DNA of 64,000 nucleotides, from NCBI GenBank assembly GCA_012520845.1, contig JAAYNL010000015.1:124001-188000 (forward strand). The letters run 5' to 3'. The notes beneath the pieces are model-generated. The model had not been told where the DNA came from and did not search any database. It was given only the letters and a program-made list of their open reading frames with translations. Origin of the DNA: Thermoplasmatales archaeon (GTDB taxonomy: Archaea; Thermoplasmatota; Thermoplasmata; Methanomassiliicoccales; Methanomethylophilaceae). Shown piece after piece: positions 8,556 to 16,800 of this stretch. The position numbers and the translations under genes are program-made. Within the stretch, counting starts at the first letter, position 1. Every line of letters begins with the position of its first letter.

Positions 8556-8563
8556 TATATAAT
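8556..8563 (-). promoter_or_regulatory. TATA box of the 5S rRNA gene
   Basis: The minus strand has TTATATAC preceded by a purine-rich BRE-like GGAAAATGA. The box lies about 25 bases before the deduced 5S 5-prime end, so the rRNA has a dedicated promoter. Confidence 0.8.
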
Positions 8564-8592
8564 CATTTTCCAACCCTGGTGTTTTCCCGCAA

Positions 8593-9798
8593 TCAGAAAA
8601 GGTCGGACGTCAGGAATTTTTCCGCTTTGAGGTACCTTATCCCGTTCACGTTCCCGTCTGCCCAATGCCCGTCGTCGGTGACGACGAACTTCGGGTACGA
8701 ATCCCTGATTGCGCCGAGGTTCCCGAACTCCCTCTCGAAATTGCCTTCGGTGATTCGGGCGGCGCATTGGACGTATACCGTCTCGTCGCCCCTTTTCGCG
8801 ACGAAGTCGACCTCCTTTCCCTTGAAATCCCCGGCAAACACCTGGTACCCCCTGTTTCTCAATTCCAGGAACACGATGTTTTCCAGGTGCTTCCCCACGT
8901 CCCTGTCCCTGTATCCCATGAGGGCGTGCTTGATTCCGAGGTCGGTGACGTAGAATTTGTACCTCGGCTTCAACAATCTGTTCCCGGCCAGGTCCAGGAA
9001 TCGGACGCGCTCGATCACGTATGCCTCTTCCAGGTGTCCCGCCACGGCGTAGAAGCGTTCCTTGTTGAGCCCCCGCATCTCGCCGGACAGGTGGTTGTAC
9101 ATCCTGTTCAGGGACGTCACGCTGCAGATGTTGTCGCACACGAACCTCATCGTCCTGTCTATGGTCTCGAAATCGTCGCCGTATCTTTCGGCCAGGTCTT
9201 TCGCCACGATGGATTTGTATATGTCGTAAATCGCGGCGTGGGCCCCCCTGGCGGACATCGGGGTTTTCCACACCTGGGGGAAACCCCCGTATTTCACGTA
9301 TCTGTCGAAAACGGCGTCTTCGGCGCACACGCCGTATTTTTCATTGAAAAGGCGGCATTCCCGGAGACTCAGCGGCCTGACGTGGATTTCGTTGTACCTG
9401 CCCGCGATTTTTGTCGAATACTCCGATGAAAGCAGGCTGGAGTTCGAACCCGTGATGTATATGTCCGAACCGCCCTCGGTTATCAATGACCGTATCACGG
9501 TTTCCCACGCGGGAACGTTCTGGACCTCGTCCAGGAAAACGTTCGTCCCGTCGGCGGCCATGTTTTCCTTGATATGCTCATAGAGCTTGAAACGGTCCAG
9601 TAGCCAATCGTTGGAGAGGAGATCCAAGTCGACGTGGATGTTTTTTCCGCGATCCGATATCATTTCGGAGACCAATTCCATTATCGTCGATTTCCCGCTT
9701 CTCCTGATTCCGGTGAATATTTTGACGCTGCCGTTGCCTATGAATTCGGAAACGAGTTCGATATACTTGTCCCTTGGAACCGGTTTTAGGTCCGTCAC
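8593..9798 (-). CDS. AAA+ ATPase with C-terminal DUF4143 (COG1373)
   Basis: This 401-residue predicted P-loop ATPase belongs to a group abundant in anaerobic archaea and bacteria, with unknown substrate. Walker A is GIRRSGKST (about residues 29-37) and Walker B is NVFLDEVQNVPAWE. ITGSNSSLLSSE is the sensor region and LSLRECRLFNE follows. The C-terminal half has DUF4143 features, ending in a nuclease-like fold around GKEVDFVAKRGDETVYVQ. The start is GTG 9798, leaderless behind TTATATAA at 9820-9827. A palindromic operator-like element lies further upstream. Confidence 0.9.
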   Translation of the reverse strand: MTDLKPVPRDKYIELVSEFIGNGSVKIFTGIRRSGKSTIMELVSEMISDRGKNIHVDLDLLSNDWLLDRFKLYEHIKENMAADGTNVFLDEVQNVPAWETVIRSLITEGGSDIYITGSNSSLLSSEYSTKIAGRYNEIHVRPLSLRECRLFNEKYGVCAEDAVFDRYVKYGGFPQVWKTPMSARGAHAAIYDIYKSIVAKDLAERYGDDFETIDRTMRFVCDNICSVTSLNRMYNHLSGEMRGLNKERFYAVAGHLEEAYVIERVRFLDLAGNRLLKPRYKFYVTDLGIKHALMGYRDRDVGKHLENIVFLELRNRGYQVFAGDFKGKEVDFVAKRGDETVYVQCAARITEGNFEREFGNLGAIRDSYPKFVVTDDGHWADGNVNGIRYLKAEKFLTSDLF

Positions 9799-9819
9799 GG
9801 CATATGGATGCGCTTTCGA

Positions 9820-9827
9820 TTATATAA
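9820..9827 (-). promoter_or_regulatory. TATA box of the COG1373 ATPase gene
   Basis: TTATATAA is centred about 25 bases from GTG 9798. This suggests a leaderless transcript and supports the GTG start, since no in-frame ATG is near. Confidence 0.65.
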
Positions 9828-9850
9828 TTGCGATAGTTTAGACCAATATC

Positions 9851-9904
9851 TGGTACAAAGTATCCAATTCTATGTATGTTTGTACCAAAATTTGGTACAA
9901 AGTA
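9851..9904. promoter_or_regulatory. Palindromic operator-like element plus matching half-site
   Basis: A perfect inverted repeat, TTTGTACCAAA and TTTGGTACAAA with a single A between, occupies 9879-9901. The 12-base half-site TGGTACAAAGTA occurs twice in the same orientation, at 9851-9862 and 9893-9904, exactly 42 bases (four helical turns) apart. It lies between the hypC stop and the ATPase promoter, so it most likely controls the ATPase gene. A dimeric winged-helix or TetR-type regulator is plausible; none is encoded next to it. Confidence 0.6.
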
Positions 9905-9956
9905 AGGAATGGATGTTTCGTCCGTGCCGCATCGCTGTGCCGACTGTTTCAAACAA

Positions 9957-10187
9957 TCAGCCTATGAAGGTGCCCTCTGTGGCGAGGACCTCCTTCCACA
10001 GCTCGATGGTCTTCAGCGCCTCCTCCTCGTCGAGGAGCTCGATGGCGAAGCCGGCGTGTATGATGACCCAGTCGCCGACCTCGGCCTCGACCAGGGCCAG
10101 GTTCGTGCGCCTTATGACCCCGCCGAAATCCACGTCCGCCTCGTCGCCCTCTATCTTCACAATTTTACCCGGAAGTGCCAGACACAT
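9957..10187 (-). CDS. hypC: Hydrogenase maturation chaperone HypC/HupF
   Basis: HypC carries the Fe(CN)2CO unit with HypD during NiFe hydrogenase assembly. The 76-residue protein begins MCLALPGKIV, with the essential Cys2, and has the family pattern VDFGGVIRRTNLAL and VGDWVIIHAGFAI. It lies seven bases after the nac gene on the same strand and is probably cotranscribed. The other hyp genes are not in the window. The presence of hypC implies a NiFe hydrogenase such as Mvh, as in hydrogen-dependent methanogens. Confidence 0.95.
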   Translation of the reverse strand: MCLALPGKIVKIEGDEADVDFGGVIRRTNLALVEAEVGDWVIIHAGFAIELLDEEEALKTIELWKEVLATEGTFIG

Positions 10188-10193
10188 ACCTTT

Positions 10194-10556
10194 TCACCCC
10201 ATCGCTATCTTTATTATCGCGTCCGCCGGGAGACCGTCGCACTCGATGAGGGCGGCCCTGGCGGTCGCCTCGTCGCACCCGGTTTGCGACATGACCAGGT
10301 CGATGTCTTCCTTCGGGACGTGCACACCCTCCTCCCCGGAGGCGGCGGACTCGACGGGCTCGCCCATGATCTGATAGGTCCTCTCGCCCTGCACCGTCAT
10401 GATGTTGACCGCCGGGGACTCGAATCTGATCTCCTTGCCGGAAGTCCTGATGATGACCTCGACCACGTCCTCGAGGGCCTCGTTGGAGATGCCCATCTTG
10501 CGCATTGCCTGCTTCATCTGGCGAGGGTTCATCCCCCTCATCCCTGCCATGGGCAC
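10194..10556 (-). CDS. nac: Nascent polypeptide-associated complex protein (archaeal NAC)
   Basis: This ribosome-associated homodimeric chaperone contacts nascent chains. The 120-residue protein has an N-terminal Met/Gly/Arg-rich stretch (MRGMNPRQMKQAMRKMGI), a NAC beta-barrel (VVEVIIRTSGKEIRFESP, MTVQGERTYQIMGE), and a C-terminal UBA domain (IDLVMSQTGCDEATARAAL). A TATA-like CTATAAAG near 10573-10578 on the minus strand puts the transcript start near 10550. The third residue, Met at 10550, is therefore an alternative leaderless start. Confidence 0.94.
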   Translation of the reverse strand: MPMAGMRGMNPRQMKQAMRKMGISNEALEDVVEVIIRTSGKEIRFESPAVNIMTVQGERTYQIMGEPVESAASGEEGVHVPKEDIDLVMSQTGCDEATARAALIECDGLPADAIIKIAMG

Positions 10557-10595
10557 CCTATGCTCGGAGTTCTTTATAGTCTTTGAGCAACGATA

Positions 10596-11765
10596 TCAGG
10601 GGGAAAGCGAGGCCGCGACGGCGGCCTTGAGGGCGTCCACCGCCCGTTCCGCGTCTTCGACCGGGACGCCGCCCTGGGCGAATTCCTTTTTTCCGCCGCC
10701 CTTGCCGCCGAATTCCGGGAGGACCTCCGATAGGATTTTTTTGCAGTCCACGCGGTCCGTGCCCGAAGCGGCGACGACGGCGGGCCAGGCGGCGCTCGCG
10801 AACAGCGCGACGCCGCCCCCGCCCCTGATCGACTCGGCGGCCTCGACCATGGAATCCCTGTCCACGGGGAAAGACCCGGCGTAGACGTCGACGCCACCGA
10901 AGTTTTCGGGCGCGATGCCGAAGAGCAGCGCCTTGGAAGCGTCCCGGGACGCCTTTTTGAGCGAGGCGAGCTCGTCCCTGGCGTTACCGATGGTCTTCAG
11001 CAGGTCCCCGGGCTTGGAATCCATCGCGTCGATCGCCTCCAGCCCCAGGTACGCCAACTCGTTGGAGGCCTCCCGGGCCTCGTCGCCCACCTTGAAGTGA
11101 ATCGCGACGCCGTCCTTGCCGGCGGAAACCTTCCTGTCGACGAAGATCTGCCCAATCTCGCCGGTTTCCATGACGTGTATCCCGCTGCAGGCCGCCACGT
11201 CGACGTCGCCTATCGCGGCCACGGTTATCCTGTCGCCCTCGATGCGCTCGAGTTTCGCCCTCACGCCCTCGGATTCGACCTCGTCCCGCCCCATGGTAAC
11301 CCAGGTGACCGGGTGATTCTCCGACACGGCGGCGTTGGCCTTGGCCACGGCATCGGCGACGATGCGCCACGGGACGTCCCTGGTGACGACGACGTGCTTG
11401 CCCTCGGGGGCGATGCTTATCTTCACGATTTCCAGGCCCGGGTCCCCCTCGCCGAGGTAATGGAAAAGCAGGTGCTCCGCCGTGTGCCCCTTCATCAGGT
11501 CGTAACGCCTGTCCCAGTCGACGCCGCACCATATCCTGTCGCCCGCGGAGAAGGGGTGGCCGGGGATCCTGTGCCAAATGTCCCCGCCGTCGCGTCTTAC
11601 CTCCGTGACCGGGAACCCCCCGGCGTGGCCGGTGTCGTGGGCCTGGCCCCCGCCGCCGGGGAAGAAGGCGGTCCCCCCGAACGCGACCCACTCGCCGTCC
11701 ACGGACGTCACCTCGGCCTCGAACTCGGACACGTAGCCGTCCCGCTTGAAAATCTCGTCGACCAT
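10596..11765 (-). CDS. alaX: Alanyl-tRNA editing protein AlaX-L (with DHHA1 domain)
   Basis: This free-standing relative of the AlaRS editing half hydrolyses Ser-tRNA-Ala or Gly-tRNA-Ala. The 389-residue protein has the second-domain glycine motif FFPGGGGQAHDTG, zinc ligands HTAEHLLFH and CSGIHV, and a C-terminal DHHA1 domain (VALFASAAWPAVVAASG, then the glycine-rich GGKGGGKKEFAQGG). It is the long AlaX-L form. A minus-strand TTTAATA at 11791-11797 puts the transcript start next to ATG 11765, so it is leaderless. Confidence 0.92.
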   Translation of the reverse strand: MVDEIFKRDGYVSEFEAEVTSVDGEWVAFGGTAFFPGGGGQAHDTGHAGGFPVTEVRRDGGDIWHRIPGHPFSAGDRIWCGVDWDRRYDLMKGHTAEHLLFHYLGEGDPGLEIVKISIAPEGKHVVVTRDVPWRIVADAVAKANAAVSENHPVTWVTMGRDEVESEGVRAKLERIEGDRITVAAIGDVDVAACSGIHVMETGEIGQIFVDRKVSAGKDGVAIHFKVGDEAREASNELAYLGLEAIDAMDSKPGDLLKTIGNARDELASLKKASRDASKALLFGIAPENFGGVDVYAGSFPVDRDSMVEAAESIRGGGGVALFASAAWPAVVAASGTDRVDCKKILSEVLPEFGGKGGGKKEFAQGGVPVEDAERAVDALKAAVAASLSP

Positions 11766-11790
11766 CGCTTACGCTCGATGCGTCAGCCGA

Positions 11791-11797
11791 TATTAAA
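11791..11797 (-). promoter_or_regulatory. TATA box of alaX
   Basis: TTTAATA on the minus strand is about 27 bases before ATG 11765, consistent with a leaderless message. The facing aspS promoter (TTTAATAAA, 11827-11835) shares this short divergent spacer. Confidence 0.55.
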
Positions 11798-11874
11798 GGT
11801 GGCCGTCCACCGGCGGGCGGGCAACCTTTAATAAAGCACTCTTCTTAGCCCCATCACCTTCGGGGCATGGCAAA

Positions 11875-13671
11875 ATGAAAAGGACGCACACCTGCGGTGA
11901 ACTCGGCAAAGGGGATTTGGGCAAGGAAGTGTGCCTACAGGGTTGGGTCAGGTTCTCCAGGGACCACGGCGGCGTGGCCTTCGTGGACCTTGCCGACCGC
12001 TACGGCACGACCCAGGTGGTTTTCGACCCCGAGAATCTCCCCGAGGGCGTAGACGCCAAGGCCATCGACGGGGCCATGAAGGGATTCTCCAGGGAATCCG
12101 TCGTCTCCGTCGTCGGCATCGTGAGGGACAGGGTCCCCGGCACGGAGGACCCGAGGAACCCCACCGGGGAGGTGGAGGTCATGATCACGTCGGCGGAGGT
12201 CCTCAACAGGTCCGCCGCCCCCCCGATGGAGGTGGGCGACCAGAAGGAGGGCGTCTTGCCCAGCGAGGACGTGAGGCTCAGGTATCGCTACGTCGACCTG
12301 CGCAGGTCCGAGATGGTGCACGCCCTGGAGTTCAGGTGCAAGTTCCTTTCCCTCGCCAGGGAGTACCTCCTCAAGAACAAATTCCTGGAGATTGAGACGC
12401 CCATGCTGGGCAGGAGTACCCCCGAGGGGGCCAGGGACTACGTCGTCCCGTCGAGGCTGCACCCCGGGAAATTCTACGCCCTACCCCAGTCGCCCCAGCT
12501 CTTCAAGCAGATGCTCATGGTCGGAGGCATGGACAGGTATTTCCAGGTGGCCAGGTGCTTCAGGGACGAGGATTCCCGCAGCGACCGCCAACCGGAGTTC
12601 ACCCAGCTGGACATGGAGATGTCCTTCGTCGACTCCAAGGACATACAGGATACCGTCGAGGGACTTCTTTCGTACGTGTGGAAGGGGATGTACGGCACCG
12701 AACTTGAGACGCCGTTCCTCAGGATGCCGTTCGAGGAGGCGCTGGAGAAATACGGCACGGACAAGCCCGACATCAGGTTCGGCCTGCCTTTGGTCACCCT
12801 GACCGACGTCGTCAGGGAAGCCCCGTACGGCATATTCCAGACGGTTATTTCCCGCGGCGGCGTGATCAAGGGGATCAACGTCAAGGGCAGCCTGGCCGGC
12901 GACCGCATCGGCAGGAACGAGGTCGACAGGTACATCGAGCACGCGAAGAAGTTGGGCCTCGGCGGCCTAACGTGGATGAGGGCAAAGGACGGCACCCTCG
13001 AGAGCAACATCGTGAAGTACTTCACGCCCGGGATAATCGCCGACCTGATGGAGGCGATGGACGTGGAGGACGGGGACCTGCTGTTCCTCATGGCCGGCCC
13101 GGAGGCCCAGACGGTCGCCGCCGCAGGGCAGATGAGGTTGAAGCTCGGCCAAGATCTGGGTCTCGCCAAGGCGGACGACCACAGGTTCCTTTGGCTGGTC
13201 GACTGCCCCATGTTCGAGGTGGACCCCGTCACCGGCGCGAAGGGGGCGTACCACCACCCGTTCGTGCTGCCCACCGGAGACCCCCATGGGGACGGCGTCG
13301 GGGGGGAGTGCTTCGACCTGGTGCTGGACGGCAACGAGCTCGGCTCCGGGTCGATGAGGATACACAACGCCGAGACGCAGAGGGAGGTCTTCCGCATACT
13401 CGGGATGTCCGAGGAGGAAATCGACGAGAAGTTCGGGTTCTTCGTCGAGGCCCTCGGTTACGGCGCGCCGCCCCACGGCGGCATAGCCCTGGGGATAGAC
13501 AGGTTCATGGCGGTGCTCCTCGGCAAGGAGACCATCCGGGAGACCATAGCGTTCCCGAAGAACAAGAGGGCCCAGTCCCCGTTCGACGGTTCCCCGGAGA
13601 CGATACCGGACGACAAGCTGGAGGAGCTCCAGATAATGACCCTGGTCATAGACGACCTGGAATTCGAGTGA
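11875..13671 (+). CDS. aspS: Aspartyl-tRNA synthetase, bacterial type (probably non-discriminating)
   Basis: This class II synthetase charges tRNA-Asp and, if non-discriminating, tRNA-Asn. The 598-residue length and the GAD insertion domain (about residues 290-420) are the bacterial architecture; archaeal AspRS is about 430 residues without it. An N-terminal OB fold precedes motif 2 (FRDEDSRSDRQPEFTQLD) and motif 3 (GGIALGIDRFMAVLL). His31 in RDHGG is the residue seen in bacterial non-discriminating AspRS. The gene faces gatCAB with no base between the two stops, fitting the two-step Asn-tRNA route. It was probably acquired from bacteria. Confidence 0.95.
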   Translation: MKRTHTCGELGKGDLGKEVCLQGWVRFSRDHGGVAFVDLADRYGTTQVVFDPENLPEGVDAKAIDGAMKGFSRESVVSVVGIVRDRVPGTEDPRNPTGEVEVMITSAEVLNRSAAPPMEVGDQKEGVLPSEDVRLRYRYVDLRRSEMVHALEFRCKFLSLAREYLLKNKFLEIETPMLGRSTPEGARDYVVPSRLHPGKFYALPQSPQLFKQMLMVGGMDRYFQVARCFRDEDSRSDRQPEFTQLDMEMSFVDSKDIQDTVEGLLSYVWKGMYGTELETPFLRMPFEEALEKYGTDKPDIRFGLPLVTLTDVVREAPYGIFQTVISRGGVIKGINVKGSLAGDRIGRNEVDRYIEHAKKLGLGGLTWMRAKDGTLESNIVKYFTPGIIADLMEAMDVEDGDLLFLMAGPEAQTVAAAGQMRLKLGQDLGLAKADDHRFLWLVDCPMFEVDPVTGAKGAYHHPFVLPTGDPHGDGVGGECFDLVLDGNELGSGSMRIHNAETQREVFRILGMSEEEIDEKFGFFVEALGYGAPPHGGIALGIDRFMAVLLGKETIRETIAFPKNKRAQSPFDGSPETIPDDKLEELQIMTLVIDDLEFE

Positions 13672-15021
13672 TCAGAGCCGGGCTTCCACGAGCTTCTTCG
13701 CCGTGAGGACGACCTCCGAGGAGGAATACGCCCCGCGGGTCTCCCTCATCGCCAGGCCGATGATCCTGTTCAGGGCCTTCTCGTTCTTGGCGTAGTCCCC
13801 GAGCACGCCGGGGTTCTCGTCGATCAGCCTGTTTATGATTTCCTCGAGGTTGCCCCTGGCGACGGAACATTCGGGGGTGTCCTCGCCGCCTAACAGGCAG
13901 CCCATGCGGATGGCGCACTCGGTGTCCGTTATCTCCCCGGCCTTCTGCTTGACGGCCAGGTCCGCGGCGATGACGGAGACGTCGCCGAACTCCGCGTCGG
14001 ATATGGCGTCCAAGGCATCCTTGTGGTCGCTGGCGACGGACATGACCCAGTATCTCGACGTTTCGGTATCGGTGGCGTCCGCGACCGTGGTGAAGAGGGA
14101 GGCCATGCGGCAAGAGGTGTGCACTATCTGCTCCGCGACCTTGGGGTCCAACCCGTAGTCGCCGACGAGGCGGCCAACGATGTCCGAGGACATTTCCGTG
14201 GCGCAGACGCTCTCCGCCATCGCCCTCGGGCGGAACACCCCCAAATCGGGTTCCCCGATGTAGCCGTAATCGTCCTCGTACCCCTTCTTCCGGGCGGACG
14301 TGGTGATTTTACGCCCCTCGTCGTAGTTCCTCGTCTCCCTTTCGACGACGCCGCCTGCCTTCAGGACGCGGGTCTGGCGCACCGCCTCGTACTGCAGGCA
14401 GCGCTCCACGTTCCTGAGCCCGGTGACGTTTTTGACCTCGCACCTCTCCTTCCCGACGGATATGTTGCAGTCGCACCTGACGGTGCGGTCGCCGTCGTCC
14501 CTCATGCCGAGGGTGCGCCTGACGTCCCTCAGCATATCGGCGAGGAACCTGCGGGCCTCCGCGGGGGAGGACAGGTCGGGCTCCGTGACGATCTCGACGA
14601 GGGGCACGCCGCTCCTGTTGTAGTCGATGAGCGCGGAACCGTCGCCGACCCTCCTTATGCTGCCCGGGTCCTCTTCGAGGTGCACCCTCCTTATGCGGAT
14701 TTTCTTCTTGCCCAGCGCATAGGTGCCGTTGCTGCCGATGGGCGCCGCGAACTGGGTGCCCTGGTAGTGCCTGCTGAGGTCCGGGTAGAAGTAGGTTTTC
14801 CTGGAGAACCACGAGGCCTCCGGGATGGTGCAGCCGAACATCTTGGCCAGGGCGAGCCCGTATTCGATGGCCTTCCTGTTGAGGGTCGGCTTGAAACCCG
14901 GGAACCCGAGGCATCCAGGGCATACCCTGCTGTTGGGCAGGTCGTCGCCGGAGGTGGGGCAGGCGCAGAACAGTTTCGATTTCGTCGGCAGCTGGACGTG
15001 GATCTCGAGGCCGATTTTCAT
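13672..15021 (-). CDS. gatB: Asp-tRNA(Asn)/Glu-tRNA(Gln) amidotransferase subunit B
   Basis: GatB activates the side chain of Asp (or Glu) on mischarged tRNA with ATP and then amidates it. The 449-residue protein has intact kinase-site motifs: GLEIHVQL at the start, FYPDLSRHYQGTQ, RRVHLEEDPGS, and LIDYNRSGVPLVEIVTEPD. The C-terminal YqeY-like tRNA-binding region ends in a helical tail. It is last in the gatC-gatA-gatB operon, with its ATG overlapping the gatA stop by four bases. GatB looks functional even though its GatA partner does not. Confidence 0.96.
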   Translation of the reverse strand: MKIGLEIHVQLPTKSKLFCACPTSGDDLPNSRVCPGCLGFPGFKPTLNRKAIEYGLALAKMFGCTIPEASWFSRKTYFYPDLSRHYQGTQFAAPIGSNGTYALGKKKIRIRRVHLEEDPGSIRRVGDGSALIDYNRSGVPLVEIVTEPDLSSPAEARRFLADMLRDVRRTLGMRDDGDRTVRCDCNISVGKERCEVKNVTGLRNVERCLQYEAVRQTRVLKAGGVVERETRNYDEGRKITTSARKKGYEDDYGYIGEPDLGVFRPRAMAESVCATEMSSDIVGRLVGDYGLDPKVAEQIVHTSCRMASLFTTVADATDTETSRYWVMSVASDHKDALDAISDAEFGDVSVIAADLAVKQKAGEITDTECAIRMGCLLGGEDTPECSVARGNLEEIINRLIDENPGVLGDYAKNEKALNRIIGLAMRETRGAYSSSEVVLTAKKLVEARL

Positions 15022-16316
15022 TTGACCGCCCCCGGTTTAATCGTTTTGAAAGACTTCGACCAGGCCTCCGCGGCGGCGATGACGGTACCTTCTTTCCAGT
15101 GGTCGGCGAGGAGCTGCATCCCCACGGGCATCCCCGACGCGTAGCCGCAGGGCATCGTTACGTGGGGCATGCCCGCCAGCCCGTGGGGGAGGGACAGAGT
15201 CTCCACGTATTCCGATTCCTGCAGACCCAGGCCCTTGATTTCATCGAATCTCGGGGCGACGGTGGGCACCGTCGGCAGGACGACGGCGTCGTGGTTCTCG
15301 AATATCCTTTTGAACTCGGCGACGAGGGCGCCCCTGACGGCGACGGCGTCCATGTAGTAGCTCCCCCTGACGTCCATCATCCTGACGTAGGTGCCGAACA
15401 CGCTGGCGAACTTGGCGGCCATCCCGAAATGCTCGGACCGCATGTTGGTGAAGTATTCGTCGAAACCCAACGACAGGTCGCCGTCCTGCCTGCCGTACCT
15501 CAGGCCGCAGTACCTGGCCAGGGAGGTGGAGCCCTCCGCGGCGGCGATGGCCCTGTGGGCGGCCACGGCGTACCTTAGGGAGGGCAGCTCGACGGCGTCC
15601 ACGCGGACGCCCTTGTCGCCCAGTTCCGCAAGGGCGTTCTCGAAGATGGGCCGCACCTCCTTGGAGACCATCCATTCCCAGTCTTTGAACACGGCCACGG
15701 ACTTCGGCGCGCCCAATCCCAGATCCAGGTCCGGTTGGGCCATGGATGACGGGTCCCTCGGGTCCCTGAACGATATCCTCGGCAACAGTTTCCTGAAGTC
15801 CGCGGGGTCGGCGCTCATGAGGCCGATTCTGTCGCAGGACCCGGCGTAGTCGATGAGGCCATGACGGGACACGCGCCCCCACGTCGGCGTGAGGCCGTAT
15901 ACCCCGCAGAACGACGCCGGGACGTTGATGCCCGCCCCGGAGGAGGAGGCCAATGCCACGTGCCCGGGAATCGTCGCGGCCGCGGCGGCCGCGCCGGCGG
16001 AAGACCCGCCGCAACACCTGTCTGGGTCATACGGGTTCCGCGGCACGCCGCACTCGGCGGTCATGCCGAAGGAGCATATCTTGAATTCGTCGATGGCGGT
16101 TTTGCCGACGAGGGATCCGCCGGCCTCCCTGAGGGCGGCCACGGCGGTGGAATCCTCCGGCGGGACGTACCCCCTGAGGATTTCGGAGCCGCATCGGGCC
16201 TCGAAGCCCAACGCCAGGATGTCGTCGCTGGCGGAGAATTGGAATTTCCCTTCGGGGACGTCGTCGGAGAAGGAGGCGAACATCCCGTATCTTGAGTTGT
16301 AGCCGGAGGGTTTCAA
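15018..16316 (-). CDS. gatA: Amidotransferase subunit GatA with degenerate amidase site
   Basis: GatA normally frees ammonia from glutamine and channels it to GatB. This 432-residue homologue keeps the amidase-signature fold (CCGGSSAG at 101-108, FCGVYGLTPTWGRVSRHGLI, GLAGMPHVTMPCG). The Ser-cisSer-Lys triad is damaged. The usual KDN lysine position reads SDD (about residue 30). The nucleophile Ser of the GGSIR motif is Gly129 in SGAGINVP. Only the cis-Ser of GGSS (Ser105) remains. The N-terminus is also about 50 residues shorter than usual. The frame is intact and overlaps gatC and gatB by four bases, so it is expressed but predicted not to hydrolyse glutamine. Confidence 0.92.
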   Translation of the reverse strand: MKPSGYNSRYGMFASFSDDVPEGKFQFSASDDILALGFEARCGSEILRGYVPPEDSTAVAALREAGGSLVGKTAIDEFKICSFGMTAECGVPRNPYDPDRCCGGSSAGAAAAAATIPGHVALASSSGAGINVPASFCGVYGLTPTWGRVSRHGLIDYAGSCDRIGLMSADPADFRKLLPRISFRDPRDPSSMAQPDLDLGLGAPKSVAVFKDWEWMVSKEVRPIFENALAELGDKGVRVDAVELPSLRYAVAAHRAIAAAEGSTSLARYCGLRYGRQDGDLSLGFDEYFTNMRSEHFGMAAKFASVFGTYVRMMDVRGSYYMDAVAVRGALVAEFKRIFENHDAVVLPTVPTVAPRFDEIKGLGLQESEYVETLSLPHGLAGMPHVTMPCGYASGMPVGMQLLADHWKEGTVIAAAEAWSKSFKTIKPGAVK

Positions 16317-16585
16317 ACGACCTTGGGCCCCCTTACGTAGCCTTCGTAGGCATCCATCCCGTCAAGGAGTTTTTCCGATTGGTAGGGTTCCGGCACGTCG
16401 TCCCTGAGCACGTCGACGAACCTGATTGGGGAGAACCTCGGCGTGGCCTCCCCGGCCCGGAACTCGTCCAAAATCCCGAGGAGCCCTTCGACCTCTTGGG
16501 CCATTGCCAACATGGCATCGGTTTCCTCGCCGTTGAGGTCGACGTGGGCGATGGTCGCCACCCTCCTAAGCGTCTCTTCGTCCAT
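16313..16585 (-). CDS. gatC: Amidotransferase subunit GatC
   Basis: This small subunit wraps around and stabilises GatA-GatB. The 90-residue protein has the usual opening MDEETLRRVATIAHVDLNGE, a second amphipathic helix (DAMLAMAQEVEGLLGILDEF), and the closing DVPEPYQSEKLLDG region. First gene of the operon; its stop overlaps the gatA start (ATGA). A minus-strand TATA-like AATATATCC near 16611-16620 gives a nearly leaderless transcript. Confidence 0.93.
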   Translation of the reverse strand: MDEETLRRVATIAHVDLNGEETDAMLAMAQEVEGLLGILDEFRAGEATPRFSPIRFVDVLRDDVPEPYQSEKLLDGMDAYEGYVRGPKVV

Positions 16586-16612
16586 CTGTGTCCGTCGTTA
16601 GCGCACCGTCGG

Positions 16613-16620
16613 ATATATTC
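16613..16620 (-). promoter_or_regulatory. TATA box of gatCAB
   Basis: The minus strand reads GAATATATCC, about 30 bases before ATG 16585. It is the only good TATA candidate for the operon in the 266-base divergent spacer (16586-16851), which otherwise shows no gene. Confidence 0.55.
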
Positions 16621-16800
16621 TTAACGAATCCGAAAATCCATGTCGTAGCGTGCAGTATTTTTCCAAATCGGGCGACGACGTTAAAGGGAAGCGTGACGCG
16701 CGAGGCGTTCCGAATCGTTGTTCCGAAGCCCGTTCCGCAATGCCGAACCAATCAAACGGGGGTCGGTTGACGGAGGGTTTCGGGATGGCCAGATGGACGC

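Noticed and set aside
15018-16316. GatA as a pseudogene
   Set aside because: The frame is intact, the four-base overlaps with both neighbours are kept, and the rest of the fold is conserved. Loss of only active-site residues suggests changed function rather than decay.
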